This document shows positions 33,410 through 43,023 of a stretch of DNA of 64,000 nt, piece after piece (position 1 is the stretch's first letter; the number at the start of each line of letters is the position of its first letter). Under the pieces are notes generated by a model, which was not told where the DNA came from, did no database searches, and saw only the letters and a program-made list of their open reading frames with translations. The stretch comes from Methanolinea sp. (GTDB lineage: Archaea; Halobacteriota; Methanomicrobia; Methanomicrobiales; Methanospirillaceae): contig JASEES010000006.1 in assembly GCA_030019395.1 (NCBI GenBank), positions 1 to 64,000 on the forward strand. Direction: 5' to 3'. The position numbers and the translations under genes were made by a program.

Positions 33410-33856
33410 ATGACAGAAAGACAGGAAGATCCCAGGAAGACACTCGAGGAGATGGTCAGGCACCTGATAGCGGCTGCCCACGACGGGCGGCTCCAGCCTG
33501 TCTTCGTCGGAATGAACGTGATCATCTCCCCGGGTGGCGGATTCCCCGTCCCGCCCCAGCGTGCGAGGGGGGATGGGAAAGAGCCGGATATCGAGATCCA
33601 GAGAATCGGGGACCGCATTCTCCTCGTCACCGAGCTGCCGGGACTCTCACCGGAGAACGTCCAGGTCCTCTTCCGGGGTGACAGGGTCTTTATATGGGGA
33701 AAGGACGGGGAGAGACAGTACAGGACAAGTGCAGCTGTCCCGCCGCCCCGCGCAGGTTCGGAACAGGTAACGTATCGGCACGGAGTATTGGAAGTATCCT
33801 ACGTTCCGATGGAAACAAGCGGCACCGGTACCCCCCCTGCACCTCGCGAGGAATGA
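33410..33856 (+). CDS. Hsp20/alpha-crystallin family protein
   Basis: 148 residues. A short helical N-terminus (RKTLEEMVRHLIAAAHDGRL) precedes a partial alpha-crystallin domain: PDIEIQRIGDRILLVTELPG, then LSPENVQVLFRGDRVFIWG and a late strand YRHGVLEVSYVP. The last conserved I/V-x-I/V anchoring tail is replaced by a Pro/Thr tail. It is a predicted small chaperone, immediately downstream of Cdc48 and probably in the same transcript, suggesting joint control under protein stress. Confidence 0.8.
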   Translation: MTERQEDPRKTLEEMVRHLIAAAHDGRLQPVFVGMNVIISPGGGFPVPPQRARGDGKEPDIEIQRIGDRILLVTELPGLSPENVQVLFRGDRVFIWGKDGERQYRTSAAVPPPRAGSEQVTYRHGVLEVSYVPMETSGTGTPPAPREE

Positions 33857-33943
33857 AAAGGGGCAGAGGGGATTTTCAAAAACACACACATTTTTACCCT
33901 CCCGTCCCCTTACTATGTGTGTATAACACTCGAGGGTAATTTC

Positions 33944-35041
33944 ATGCCAAAAACCACTATTTCTCTGATCAAAGCAGATATCGGGAGTTTTCCGGGGCAT
34001 TCCCGCACACACCCTGTCATTCTTGAAAAAGCTGCCCGGTTGCTCAAGGAACAGGAAGGAAAGCTGCTGATCGATTCTTTCGTCACCCACTGCGGTGATG
34101 ACCTCGAACTGATAATGACGCATACCCGCGGCGAGGATAACAAAGAGATCCATGCCCTGGCCTGGAAAGTGTTCCAGGAATGCGCAAAGATGGCCAGGGA
34201 GATGAAGCTCTACGGCGCCGGACAGGATATCCTGTCCGATGCATTTTCGGGTAACGTGAAGGGAATGGGACCGGGCGTCGCGGAGATGGAGTTCGAGGAA
34301 CGCGGGTCCGACCCGGTTCTCCTCTTCATGGCGGACAAGACAGAACCCGGGGCATGGAACTTCTACCTCTACAAGATTTTCGCAGACCCGTTCAATACCG
34401 CAGGGCTCGTCATCGACCCCTCGATGCACGAGGGCTTCATATTCGAGGTTCACGATGTTATCGAGAAGCGGAAGATCGAGTTCCGGACCCCGGAGGAGAG
34501 CTACAGCCTCCTTGCATACATCGGGGCACCGTCACGGTATGTCATCAAGTCGGTCCGCAGGAAGGACGGGGTTATCGCTGCGTCCACGAGCACGCAGAGG
34601 CTCTCTCTCATCGCCGGCAAGTACGTCGGCAAGGATGACCCCGTCATGATTGTCCGCGGCCAGAGTGGCCTTCCGGCTGTCGGGGAGATCATCGACCCCT
34701 TTGCCACCCCTATCATCGTTGCCGGCTGGATGCGGGGATCCCACCACGGCCCCTTCATGCCTGTCGGGTTGCCGGATGCAAACTGCACGCGGTTTGACGG
34801 GCCCCCGCGTGTCATCTGCCTTGGTTTCCAGGTCTGTAACGGGAAACTGATCGGCCCTGCAGACATGTTCGACGACCCTGCATTCGACCGGGTCAGGGCG
34901 AGATGCAACGAACTTGCCGATATCCTCCGGGCGCACGGGCCGTTTGAACCGCACCGCCTCTCTCTGTCCGAAATGGAGTATACGACCCTTCCGGCAGTCG
35001 AAAAGGCCCTCAAGAACCGGTGGGTTCCGATCGGGGAGTAG
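33944..35041 (+). CDS. fbp: fructose-1,6-bisphosphate aldolase/phosphatase (type V)
   Basis: 365 residues. Bifunctional archaeal enzyme that condenses triose phosphates and dephosphorylates FBP, making gluconeogenesis one-directional. Family hallmarks are TISLIKADIGSFPGHS at the N-terminus with metal ligands Asp/His, CGDDLELIMTHTRGE, LFMADKTEPGAWN, YIGAPSRYVIKSV and GWMRGSHHGPFMPVG near the C-terminus. The ATG at 33944 matches the family start; the upstream in-frame ATG adds nine unmatched residues. TATA-like TACTATGTGTGTATAA lies upstream. Confidence 0.96.
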   Translation: MPKTTISLIKADIGSFPGHSRTHPVILEKAARLLKEQEGKLLIDSFVTHCGDDLELIMTHTRGEDNKEIHALAWKVFQECAKMAREMKLYGAGQDILSDAFSGNVKGMGPGVAEMEFEERGSDPVLLFMADKTEPGAWNFYLYKIFADPFNTAGLVIDPSMHEGFIFEVHDVIEKRKIEFRTPEESYSLLAYIGAPSRYVIKSVRRKDGVIAASTSTQRLSLIAGKYVGKDDPVMIVRGQSGLPAVGEIIDPFATPIIVAGWMRGSHHGPFMPVGLPDANCTRFDGPPRVICLGFQVCNGKLIGPADMFDDPAFDRVRARCNELADILRAHGPFEPHRLSLSEMEYTTLPAVEKALKNRWVPIGE

Positions 35042-35124
35042 TACCACAGGCAGCATCCCTCCTTTTTTCCGGCAGTGACCCGGCTGAAAACCAATAAATA
35101 CCGGCAGTCCCCAATAAGGTGCAG

Positions 35125-35361
35125 ATGGTGAACGGTATCGTATTACCTATCAAGAAGGTCTTTTCTCTGGTGGATTCGAGGATTATCGTGGAGATAAAGG
35201 ACGATCAGCGCAAGCTCCAGGGACGCCTTGTCGCCGTTGACGAATACCTCAACATCCACATGGATGACACCACCGAGTACGTGAACAACGTGCGGGGAAG
35301 GACGCTTGGAACCGTTGTCATCCGTGGCAACAATATCCTTTCCATCCAGCCGCAGGCCTGA
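35125..35361 (+). CDS. Sm-like RNA-binding protein (LSm)
   Basis: 78 residues. Sm1 motif (SRIIVEIKDDQRKLQGRLVAV, with D at the expected loop: VDEYLNIHMDD) and Sm2 motif (GTVVIRGNNILSIQP) are both visible. Archaeal LSm proteins form heptameric rings that bind U-rich RNA. AAGGTG lies four bases before the ATG; a GTG six bases upstream is in frame. The downstream regulator gene begins 25 bases later. Confidence 0.9.
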   Translation: MVNGIVLPIKKVFSLVDSRIIVEIKDDQRKLQGRLVAVDEYLNIHMDDTTEYVNNVRGRTLGTVVIRGNNILSIQPQA

Positions 35362-35386
35362 AATATCTCACAGGACTGTCCGAGAT

Positions 35387-35728
35387 ATGACCAAGACCCC
35401 CGAAGATGCACTCAAGGTGATACAGTCCCACCCGGAGGGTGTCCTGCAGAGTGACCTTTGGAAGATACTCGATGTCGACAGCCGCAAGTGTTCCCGGCTC
35501 GTCAAAAAGCTGCTTGATGACGGCCTGATCGAGCGAATCGAGTTCCGGAAGGAAGGTATCAAAACATTTGTCCTCAAGGCGGTCCGCTGCCCGGTCGACC
35601 CGGCGCACCTCCTCGCAGGGGACGAACTCATCCCGTGCATAGGGTGTGACCTCGAGTGCCGGGTCGAGGAGTGTCCCCGCCTCCTCGACTGGATGTACCA
35701 GCTGGCAATTTCGGATGCAGAAAAGTAG
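35387..35728 (+). CDS. winged-helix regulator with cysteine cluster
   Basis: 113 residues. The N-terminal winged helix (VLQSDLWKILDVDSRKCSRL, VKKLLDDGLIERIEF) is MarR/Lrp/Rpc34-like. The C-terminal part has CPVD, CIGCDLECRVEECP, a cysteine group that probably binds zinc or a cluster. Conserved in Methanomicrobia as a putative transcription factor. The start fits the family; the frame upstream lies inside the LSm gene. Probably co-transcribed with LSm. Confidence 0.8.
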   Translation: MTKTPEDALKVIQSHPEGVLQSDLWKILDVDSRKCSRLVKKLLDDGLIERIEFRKEGIKTFVLKAVRCPVDPAHLLAGDELIPCIGCDLECRVEECPRLLDWMYQLAISDAEK

Positions 35729-35843
35729 GGGAATTTTTTGTCTGGCGCAGGGGGAAAACCCCTCCCCCTGACAACCCCCGTGGTGAGGGGTTCAAAGACG
35801 GGCAATCAGCAATTCGTCCGGGTCATTCCGGAAAAAAGATGGT

Positions 35844-37115
35844 TTAGAAGCTGAAGTGCCGGTTCACGATCTTGAGTGCGCAGTAATCCCCGCACATCGT
35901 GCATGCATCGGCATCGGCAGGCATCCGCTCGCTCCTGATCTGGCGGGCCCGCTCCGGGTTCATCGCTATCTGGAACTGCCTCTCCCAGTCGAGGTCACGG
36001 CGGGCATGACCCATCTCGAGGTCCGCCTCTCTCTTTTTCAGCTTGATCATGTCACCCACATGGGCGGCAATGCGCGAGCTGATGACTCCCTCGTAGACTT
36101 CTTCGGGTGTGGGAAGCGCAAGGTGCTCGGAGGGGGTGACGTAGCAGATGAAGTCTGCACCGTATGCAGAGGAAAGGGATGCCCCGATGGCAGCAACACG
36201 GTCATCGTAACCGGGCGCAATGTCGGTCACGAGGGGACCGAGCATGTAGAAGGGTTTCCGGTTACTGACCCTCTTCTGGAGGACGACGTTTGCCTGGATC
36301 TCGTCGATGGGGATATGTCCCGGCCCCTCGATGATGACCTGCACGCCTTCTGCATGTGCCTTGTCAGCAAGCTCGGAGTTGATCAGGAGCTCCTGGATCT
36401 GGGCACGATCGGTTGCATCGTGGACGGCACCGGCCCGCATCCCGTTACCCATGGAGAGCGTGACCTCGTGCTCCTTCATGATCTCGAGGAGATAGTCGAA
36501 CTCCGAGTAGAGGGGGTTCTCCTTTTCGTTGTGGAGCATCCATGCCGTCATGAAGGCCCCTCCGCGGGAGACGAGACCGCCATGGCGTCCCTGGTTGCGC
36601 AGGCGCTTGACGGTCTCCCAGTTGATTCCCGTATGGATGGCCATGAAGTTGGTCCCGAGCTTCGCCTGCTCGGCCGTGATGCGGAAGAGATCGTCTTCCT
36701 TCATATGGACGACGGCGCCGTCTTTTCTGGCAGCCTCGATGAAGGCCTGGTAGAGGGGGACGCTCCCGACCGAGAGCGTGGTCGCCGCGATAACCCTCTT
36801 TCGTATCTCGACGAAATCCCCCCCGGTGGAGAGCTCCATCAGCGTGTCAGCGCCCGCCCTCTCTGCCTGGCGGGCCTTTTCCACCTCCATGTCGACGTCC
36901 ACGATATCGGTCGACGTCCCGATGGATGCGTTCACCTTGGTCCGTAACCCTTCCCCGATCCCACAGATCCTGACCTTCCTGTACGGGGAGACGGGGATGA
37001 CGATATGGCCCCCTGCAATACCCCGGCGCACGAAGTCCTCTGTGACACCCTCCTGCTTTGCCACGATACGCATCTCTTCGGTTATCCTGCCTGCCCTGGC
37101 GTCATCGATCAGACT
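35844..37115 (-). CDS. thiC: phosphomethylpyrimidine synthase (ThiC)
   Basis: Radical-SAM enzyme converting aminoimidazole ribotide to HMP phosphate in thiamine synthesis. 423 residues. Central motifs are [39 protein letters not shown] and [14 protein letters not shown]. The unusual C-terminal cluster motif is [11 protein letters not shown] (CxxCxxxxC). The ATG at 37115 gives [10 protein letters not shown], as in relatives; the open frame extends nine codons further. A TATA-like TTTTATC (about 37144-37152) lies close upstream. No TPP riboswitch is evident before it. Confidence 0.95.
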   Translation of the reverse strand, partial: SLIDDARAGRITEEMRIVAKQEGVTEDFVRRGIAGGHIVIPVSPYRKVRICGIGEGLRTKVNASIGTSTDIVDVDMEVEKARQAERAGADTLMELSTGGDFVEIRKRVIAATTLSVGSVPLYQAFIEAARKDGAVVHMKEDDLFRITAEQAKLGTNFMAIHTGINWETVKRLRNQGRHGGLVSRGGAFMTAWMLHNEKENPLYSEFDYLLEIMKEHEVTLSMGNGMRAGAVHDATDRAQIQELLINSELADKAHAEGVQVIIEGPGHIPIDEIQANVVLQKRVSNRKPFYMLGPLVTDIAPGYDDRVAAIGASLSSAYGADFICYVTPSEHLALPTPEEVYEGVISSRIAAHVGDMIKLKKREADLEMGHARRDLDWERQFQIAMNPERARQIRSERMPADADACTMCGDYCALKIVNRHFSF

Positions 37116-37341
37116 CATGGGAAGTAATAGGAAGAAAGACAAGATAAAAGGTTCTTTTTCAAATCAAAGACTAAAATTGGCTTGTTTTGATAACAATTAA
37201 ATTTGATTTGTGTAGAATCAAACTGGATTGAAAAATAGCAGGCTGGGCATCCGGGGACAGGGGGGAGTCGGCAGAGTCGCCCTGCCATCCATGCAGGGTG
37301 CCATAGATTGATGAAACTTCCCGGTTTATTACTATAGAGCG

Positions 37342-38178
37342 GTGACACGGGTGCAGGTAAATTTTGGCGGGTTTGTTGACCTGAGCACCATTGACTGGCC
37401 GGGCAGGGCTGTATGCACGGTCTTTCTCCGGGGGTGCCCCCTCCGGTGCTCATACTGCCACAACGCGGCTATCCAGACCGGCAGTGACATGCGCGAGGTC
37501 GGGTGGCTGGTGGAAAAGATTGCACGTGTCCGCCCCCTCGTGTCAGGAGTGGTCTTCTCCGGCGGGGAACCGACCATGCAGAGGGAACCGCTCGTCGCCC
37601 TCGCGCGGGCTGCACGCGGTATGGGCCTCCTCGTGGGGATCCAGACGAACGGGTACTTTCCGGAGACCATCCGGCAGCTCCTTTCCGAGCGCCTCGTGGA
37701 CCGCGTGGCGCTCGATTACAAGAGCCGGTGGGAGGGATTTTCCAAGCGCTGGGAAGGATACGGGAACGTCTGCAGGGAAGATTACACGCGGCAGGTCAGG
37801 GAATCGGTTGCCCTCTGCCAGGACGCCCATGTCGCAGGCATTCTCCCCTCGTTCGAGGTGGTTCTGACGGTCTTCTGGGGGAACGAAAGGGAGATACTTG
37901 CAATCGAAAAGGAGCTCCCGCGGGGGACGATCGTGCTCCAGCAGGGCGTGCACAAGAGGTTCTGGAAGGACTGGACACTCGCCCGCGAGGTGAAAGGAAA
38001 GCCCTACCTTTCGGCAGAAGAGGTGAATGGTCCCCGCCCGCCCCTGTCCCTGGAAGAGCTCTCGGCACTCGCCTCGAAGATGGTCAGGGTTGGCAGGACA
38101 ATCCGGATCCGGACCCGGGAGACAGGGGAGGTGATGTATGAAGGTGATCGGGGTCGTTGGGTTCCCTGCAAGTGGTAA
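37342..38178 (+). CDS. radical-SAM activase, anaerobic ribonucleotide reductase activating type
   Basis: 278 residues. N-terminal GGFVDLSTIDWPGRAVCTVF is typical of NrdG/PflA-like activases, and the cluster motif is CPLRCSYC. FSGGEPTMQ and IQTNGYFP follow. It probably generates a glycyl radical on class III ribonucleotide reductase or a relative; the partner is not in the window. The GTG at 37342 is used; another GTG nine bases on is possible. The 3' end overlaps the kinase-like gene by 41 bases, heading a tightly packed four-gene operon. Confidence 0.85.
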   Translation: MTRVQVNFGGFVDLSTIDWPGRAVCTVFLRGCPLRCSYCHNAAIQTGSDMREVGWLVEKIARVRPLVSGVVFSGGEPTMQREPLVALARAARGMGLLVGIQTNGYFPETIRQLLSERLVDRVALDYKSRWEGFSKRWEGYGNVCREDYTRQVRESVALCQDAHVAGILPSFEVVLTVFWGNEREILAIEKELPRGTIVLQQGVHKRFWKDWTLAREVKGKPYLSAEEVNGPRPPLSLEELSALASKMVRVGRTIRIRTRETGEVMYEGDRGRWVPCKW

Positions 38179-38686
38179 GGGCGAGTTTTCAAGGGTTGCA
38201 GCAGAGATGGGGATCCCGGTAGTCGTCATGGGGGACGTCATCCGCGAGGAGACCCGGAAAGCCGGGCTTCCGCCGACCGACGAAAATCTCGGTACCGTGG
38301 CGCAGCAGCTGCGCCGGAACGGGGGCATGGATGCCATTGCCCGCCGCTGTATCCCGAGGATCAGGGCAACCGGAGCAAGGCTCGTCCTCGTCGACGGGAT
38401 ACGGGGGGATGCCGAGGTCCGGCTGTTCCGGGAAGCTTTTCCGGGTTTTGCACTCGTCGGGATCCGGGCACCTTTTTCTGAACGGGCTGTCAGGCTGGCG
38501 AAGAGGGGACGCGAGGACGATCAGGACACCCCCCGGGCGCTCGAGGAGCGGGACCAGCGCGAGCTCGCCTGGGGCCTTGACCGCGCCCTTGCCGGTGCTG
38601 ACCATATCATTGAGAACGAGGGAACGCTCGAAGAGTTCGTCCGGGCAACCCGGGCCCTTCTCCGGAAGATCGCGGAGGACCCATGA
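38138..38686 (+). CDS. UPF0200 P-loop nucleotide kinase-like protein
   Basis: 182 residues. Walker A at the N-terminus (GFPASGKGEFSRVA), then GDVIREE and VDGIRGDAEV as in adenylate/dephospho-CoA kinase-like proteins; the archaeal UPF0200 group has this length. A nucleotide monophosphate or dephospho-CoA kinase function is possible but unproved. It starts inside the previous gene, and its stop overlaps the next ATG as ATGA. Confidence 0.82.
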   Translation: MKVIGVVGFPASGKGEFSRVAAEMGIPVVVMGDVIREETRKAGLPPTDENLGTVAQQLRRNGGMDAIARRCIPRIRATGARLVLVDGIRGDAEVRLFREAFPGFALVGIRAPFSERAVRLAKRGREDDQDTPRALEERDQRELAWGLDRALAGADHIIENEGTLEEFVRATRALLRKIAEDP

Positions 38687-39456
38687 GTTTTCGCATCTAT
38701 TTCTCGTCGTCCTCGAAGGTATGGGACGATATCTCATGGATATACGGCATCGAGGAGGCGGGTTTTGATGGGTGGGAGATCGTTGCAGATGGCAGCTACA
38801 GGCTGGACAACCCCGAAAACGTCCGCCGGATCGACGAGGCAATCGCGTCAACGCACCTTGGAATAACAGTCCACGCCCCCTATGCCGACCTCAACCTCGC
38901 CACGCTCAACCATCCCATCTGGAGAGAGTCAGTCCGGCAGGTCTCCTGCTGCATCGAACAGGCATCGGAGTGGACCGATCGCGTAACGGTTCATCCCGGT
39001 TACATCTCGCCGGTCGGAAAGATCATGCCCGACCGCGTGTGGGAGTTCCAGAAGGTTGCCCTCCGGGAGATAGGAAAGGTCGCCTCGGATCACGGTGTCG
39101 TGGCATGCCTCGAGAACATGATCGGGGCTCGGGAGTTCCTCTGCCGGGACCCGGGCGAACTCCTCGGCATGACAGAGGGTATCGGGGGCGTCGGGATCAC
39201 GATTGACATCGGCCATGCCCATACCATGGGACTCGTCCGTGACTTCCTGCCCCTCGTTTCACGGGCATCGCACATGCACGTCCACGATAACCACGGGCAG
39301 AGCGACGAGCATCTACCTATCGGGGAGGGGAGTGTTGACTGGGAGGCTGTCGGGCCGGTCATCGGGCGTAATTTTGCGGGTGTCGTGGTCATCGAGGGCA
39401 GGGGCGTTGCAGAAGGAAAGCGGAGTCTTGCGGTTGTCCGGGGGTGGCAGGAATGA
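38683..39456 (+). CDS. sugar phosphate isomerase/epimerase family TIM barrel
   Basis: 257 residues of the xylose isomerase/endonuclease IV-like TIM barrel. Metal-binding residues appear in LGITVHAPYADLNLA, RVTVHPGYISP, CLENMIGAREF, ITIDIGHAHT and HMHVHDNHGQSDEHLPIGEG. This last segment is strongly reminiscent of endonuclease IV-type metal sites, but the family is diverse. Substrate unknown. Coupled by ATGA overlaps on both sides. Confidence 0.85.
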   Translation: MSFRIYFSSSSKVWDDISWIYGIEEAGFDGWEIVADGSYRLDNPENVRRIDEAIASTHLGITVHAPYADLNLATLNHPIWRESVRQVSCCIEQASEWTDRVTVHPGYISPVGKIMPDRVWEFQKVALREIGKVASDHGVVACLENMIGAREFLCRDPGELLGMTEGIGGVGITIDIGHAHTMGLVRDFLPLVSRASHMHVHDNHGQSDEHLPIGEGSVDWEAVGPVIGRNFAGVVVIEGRGVAEGKRSLAVVRGWQE

Positions 39457-40400
39457 GCGGGGAGACTCTGCATGTCTATTTCCTCGGGACCGCTGCAGCG
39501 CTTCCCACGCCCCTGCGGAACCCGTCGTGCATCATGGTCCGGAGGGGACACGACACTCTCCTCTTTGACTGCGGGGAGGGGACCCAGCAACAGATGATGA
39601 GAGCACGGACGGGTTTCCTCGTCGATGGAATCTTCATCACCCACTGGCACGCTGACCACTTCCTCGGGATCTTCGGCCTTGCGCAGACGCTCTCGTTCAT
39701 GGGCAGGACAGACCCCCTGACGATTTACGGACCCGAATGGGTGACCGAGGTTGCAGCGGCAGTAAAAAGCCTCGCACGGTACAATATCAGGTTCCCGGTC
39801 ATCCCTGTCGAACTCCGCCCGGGTTCCGCCGTCCGGTTCGAGGGATACACGGTCAGGGCATTCGGAACGGATCACGGTATGGCAGGACTCGGGTACGTCC
39901 TCTGCGAGGACCCGCGCCCCGGGCGGTTCAACAGGCAGAAGGCCATCGATCTCGGGGTCCCGCCCGGGCCGCTCTTCGGAAGGCTGCAGCGGGGAGAAAT
40001 TGTCCGCGTCGTGAGGAATGGTGACACCGTCGAGGTTCGCCCGGACGAGGTGATGGGGCCTCCCCGGCCGGGAAGAAAGATCGTGTATACCGGGGACACC
40101 CGGCCCGTTCACAGCCGGATTGCCGATGTGGCAGGGGGTGCCGATCTCCTCATCCATGACGCCACGTACGACGATTCGGCCCGTGACCGGGCAGAGGAGG
40201 TCCTCCATTCAACCGCGGGAGAAGCCGGCGAGGCTGCCGCATTCCTCGGAGCCGGGACACTTGCCCTCGTCCATATCAGTTCGCGATACACCACGGTTGC
40301 CGGTCACATGCGGGACGCACAGGCACGGTTCACGGGCAGGGTGATCATCCCGTCAGATCTCGAGATGATCGAGGTACCGTACAAGGACAGCAGGGAATGA
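39453..40400 (+). CDS. rnz: ribonuclease Z (tRNA 3'-endonuclease)
   Basis: Removes 3' trailers from precursor tRNAs. 315 residues of the beta-lactamase fold: FLGTAAALPTPLRNPS, the zinc motif THWHADHFLGIFG, GTDHGMAGLGYVL, YTGDTRP and the late HISSRY. The ATG at 39453 overlaps the preceding stop and fits the family; the frame upstream is inside the previous gene. Last gene of the activase operon. Relevant because the window's tRNA-Gln and tRNA-Pro genes do not encode CCA. Confidence 0.93.
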   Translation: MSGETLHVYFLGTAAALPTPLRNPSCIMVRRGHDTLLFDCGEGTQQQMMRARTGFLVDGIFITHWHADHFLGIFGLAQTLSFMGRTDPLTIYGPEWVTEVAAAVKSLARYNIRFPVIPVELRPGSAVRFEGYTVRAFGTDHGMAGLGYVLCEDPRPGRFNRQKAIDLGVPPGPLFGRLQRGEIVRVVRNGDTVEVRPDEVMGPPRPGRKIVYTGDTRPVHSRIADVAGGADLLIHDATYDDSARDRAEEVLHSTAGEAGEAAAFLGAGTLALVHISSRYTTVAGHMRDAQARFTGRVIIPSDLEMIEVPYKDSRE

Positions 40401-40521
40401 GAAGGAAAGAGCGGAACCATTCCATACATACATAAGAGTTCCGGACGCATTCATATATTCAGAGGAGTCCGGACGGGTTCGCAAGGGGGATCGTCCCCCG
40501 TTGTCCCGCCCGCTGGTCAAT

Positions 40522-42366
40522 ATGAATGAGGCGAATATCACGGTATACCGCATGAGCCCGGGATGTGACCTCGGGGATGTGGAAGTGGGAAAGACCTACA
40601 TCGGGCGTGTCCAGGGCTTTGCCAACTTTGGCACCTTCGTCCAGCTGAACGACAGGGTAAAGGGACTTGTCCACAAGAGCAACGTGCGCACGCAGCACAA
40701 GGAGCGTGACAGCATCCTCGTCAGGGTGCTCAACATCCGCACCAATGGGAACATCGACCTCGAAGAGGTTACAATCCCGGTCTACACCGTCGAGATGGTG
40801 GAGAAGAAGTCGACTGCCGTGCGGCTCGCCGAACTCGGGGGCAAGGTGGGAAAGACGGTCAGGATAGAGGGAGAGATTGCCCAGATCAAGCAGACGAGCG
40901 GCCCGACCATATTCACCATCGTGGACGAATCGGGGACCGAGAACGCGGCCGCATTCGTCGAGGCAGGCGTGCGGGCGTACCCCGAAGCCGAGTGCGGGGA
41001 TATGGTCAGGATCGTTGGCGAGGTGATGATGCGCCAGAACCAGCTCCAGATCGAGGTGGAGAGCCTGACCATCCTTGCCGGAAAGGATGCCGAGGCGGTC
41101 AGGGAGCGGATCGAGAAGGCTCTGGACCTTCGTTCCGAGCCCCCTGACATCCCGCTCCTGATCGAATCCCCGGTACTCGAAAAGCTGAAGCCGGAGATGC
41201 GAAAGGTCGCAAAGATCATCCGGAGAGCCGTTTTTACGTCCCAGCCGATAGTCCTGCGTCACCATGCAGACGCAGACGGGATATGTGCGGGAGTTGCCAT
41301 CGAGCAGGCGGTCATTGCACTCATGAGGGAATCAGGCGCAGACTTCGATGCCGATTATTTCCTCTTCAAACGCGCCCCCTCGAAGGCTCCTTTCTACGAG
41401 ATAGAGGACATCATCCGGGACCTTGATTTCGCCACGAAGGACAACGTCCGGTACGGGCAGAAGATGCCGCTCGTGATCCTGATGGACAACGGGTCCACGG
41501 AAGAGGATCTGCCCTCGATGAAGATGGCACAGGTGTACGATCTTTCCATGGTCGTGATCGACCACCACCACCCGGACGCGGTAGTGGACCAGTACCTGGT
41601 CGGGCACGTCAACCCCTACCATGTTGGCGGGGACTTCGGTATCACGGCCGGGATGCTCGGAACGGAGGTGGCCCGCCTCGTGAACCCGGCCGTCGAACCG
41701 GTCATCAGGCACCTTCCTGCCGTGGCAGGGGTGGGGGACAGGAGCGAGGCGCCCGAACGCGCCAGGTACCTTGCCCTCGTGCAGGACACCTACACCGAGG
41801 AGAACTGCAGGGACATCGCCCTCGCCCTCGACTACCAGCAGTTCTGGCTGCGGTTCAACGACGGGCGGGAGATCATCAAGGATGTCCTCAACCTTGCGGG
41901 TGACACGGAACGGCACAGGAAACTCGTTGCGCACCTCGTGGAGGGTGCAAACCTCGCGATACAGGACCAGATGAGTGCATGCATGCCGCACGTCCGTCAC
42001 CAGACGCTCCAAAACGGTGCCGAACTCTTCCTCATCGATGTCGAGATCCATGCCCACAAGTTCACCTTCCCGCCACCCGGCAAGACATCCGGGGAGGTGC
42101 ACGACCGCCTCTGCCAGCAGCACGCGGGATCCCCCGTGGTCACGATCGGGTTCGGGCCCGACTTTGCCGTCCTCCGGTCGAGGGGCGTGATGATGAATAT
42201 ACCGCAGATGGTGCGGGAGCTCCGGGAAGAGATCCCCGGCGGGGGCATCTCCGGCGGGGGGCACCTCGTCGTCGGCAGTATCAAGTTCGTGGAGGGCATG
42301 CGGGAAGAGGTCCTGAACGGGCTCATCGCCAAAATATCCCGTGTCAAGACCGGAATGCCGGCATAA
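40522..42366 (+). CDS. archaeal RecJ-like DHH nuclease with S1 and OB domains
   Basis: 614 residues. An S1 RNA-binding domain (KTYIGRVQGFANFGTFVQL) at about 18-85 is followed by an OB-fold nucleic-acid domain (VRIEGEIAQIKQTSGPTIFT). A DHH phosphoesterase core follows with HHADADGICAG, ILMDNGS, VVIDHHHPD and a DHHA1 end (GGGISGGGHLVVG). Archaeal proteins of this plan are single-strand exonucleases, and some associate with GINS/MCM. The ATG at 40522 is preferred to an upstream TTG. Confidence 0.9.
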   Translation: MNEANITVYRMSPGCDLGDVEVGKTYIGRVQGFANFGTFVQLNDRVKGLVHKSNVRTQHKERDSILVRVLNIRTNGNIDLEEVTIPVYTVEMVEKKSTAVRLAELGGKVGKTVRIEGEIAQIKQTSGPTIFTIVDESGTENAAAFVEAGVRAYPEAECGDMVRIVGEVMMRQNQLQIEVESLTILAGKDAEAVRERIEKALDLRSEPPDIPLLIESPVLEKLKPEMRKVAKIIRRAVFTSQPIVLRHHADADGICAGVAIEQAVIALMRESGADFDADYFLFKRAPSKAPFYEIEDIIRDLDFATKDNVRYGQKMPLVILMDNGSTEEDLPSMKMAQVYDLSMVVIDHHHPDAVVDQYLVGHVNPYHVGGDFGITAGMLGTEVARLVNPAVEPVIRHLPAVAGVGDRSEAPERARYLALVQDTYTEENCRDIALALDYQQFWLRFNDGREIIKDVLNLAGDTERHRKLVAHLVEGANLAIQDQMSACMPHVRHQTLQNGAELFLIDVEIHAHKFTFPPPGKTSGEVHDRLCQQHAGSPVVTIGFGPDFAVLRSRGVMMNIPQMVRELREEIPGGGISGGGHLVVGSIKFVEGMREEVLNGLIAKISRVKTGMPA

Positions 42367-42382
42367 TCCCTTTAATCATCCT

Positions 42383-42398
42383 GTTGCGGGGATGCAAC
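42383..42398 (+). terminator. hairpin after the DHH nuclease gene
   Basis: GTTGC (42383-42387) and GCAAC (42394-42398) with a six-base loop, 16 bases after the stop and followed by a pyrimidine-rich tract. Confidence 0.45.
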
Positions 42399-42495
42399 GT
42401 CTTTCCCTTAGGTAAGTGTCGAGAATGCCATTATAATCCGCCGAATTTTGTGATGCTCCCTCATTAAAGCCTTTGTTCGAACCGATCGCGATGGG

Positions 42496-42508
42496 TATAT
42501 ATTTATAG
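42496..42508 (+). promoter_or_regulatory. TATA box of the small winged-helix gene
   Basis: TATATATTTATAG about 40 bases before the ATG at 42544, leaving a short leader containing GAGGTGA. Confidence 0.6.
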
Positions 42509-42543
42509 ACGTAAAGTGTACCAGACTACCACGGCTGAGGTGA

Positions 42544-42801
42544 ATGGACGTGAACACTTCACGCAATATCAGGCAGTGCTATAATGAGACCCAGGCCAGA
42601 ATTGTCCAGTACCTCAAGGGAGGTCTCGAGAAAGGAAAAATCTACTTCAAATCAAAATATATCGCCAGGGAACTCGGTCTTTCACCCAAAGAGGTGGGGA
42701 CCAACATGGCCATCCTCTCCGAGATCTGCCAGGAACTGGCAATCATCAAGTGGAGCTATTCAAACAGTACCACCTGGATGGTGACGTCCAGGTCGGTATA
42801 G
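42544..42801 (+). CDS. small winged-helix-like protein, DUF7123 type
   Basis: 85 residues with GAGGTGA just before the ATG. Sequence ARIVQYLKGGLEKGKIYFKS then KYIARELGLSPKEVGTNMAI is a winged helix in which the recognition helix follows GLSPKEVG. Similar short proteins (DUF7123) are conserved in Methanomicrobia and haloarchaea. Presumed transcriptional regulator; targets unknown. Confidence 0.7.
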   Translation: MDVNTSRNIRQCYNETQARIVQYLKGGLEKGKIYFKSKYIARELGLSPKEVGTNMAILSEICQELAIIKWSYSNSTTWMVTSRSV

Positions 42802-42834
42802 AGGAGGATCTATAGGACCTCCATTCATCTTTCC

Positions 42835-43023
42835 ATGAGCACGGTCATCCAGTTCGAATCGGTCATAGAGTTTGTGGCTGATATCAACGGGGAGAAGGAC
42901 TGCCTCATGTCCCAGGACAAGACGCAGGACGAACCGGGAACCCTCTGGTTCAACATCGATGTACCCAAGGGGCATGGTGTGCGCGCCGGGGACCGGGTCA
43001 GGATAACGGTCGAAAAGATCTGA
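42835..43023 (+). CDS. small conserved hypothetical protein, 62 aa
   Basis: MSTVIQFESVIEFVADINGE, then WFNIDVPKGHGVRAGDRVRI and TVEKI. The spacing VRAGDRVRITV resembles a small beta barrel with an AbrB/SpoVT-like or OB-like edge. No clear ribosome binding site. It lies 33 bases after the winged-helix gene, so co-transcription is likely. Confidence 0.6.
   Translation: MSTVIQFESVIEFVADINGEKDCLMSQDKTQDEPGTLWFNIDVPKGHGVRAGDRVRITVEKI

Noticed and set aside
31075-33630. 851-residue open frame on the minus strand opposite cdc48
   Set aside because: It is the antisense of a clear AAA+ ATPase; high GC removes stop codons from the opposite strand. No domains, no binding site.
37116-37341. TPP riboswitch before thiC
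   Set aside because: I looked for the conserved TPP aptamer segments upstream of thiC on the minus strand and did not see them; the likely leader is too short.
39090-40208. 372-residue minus-strand frame opposite the isomerase and RNase Z genes
   Set aside because: Both plus-strand genes have diagnostic motifs; this frame has none.
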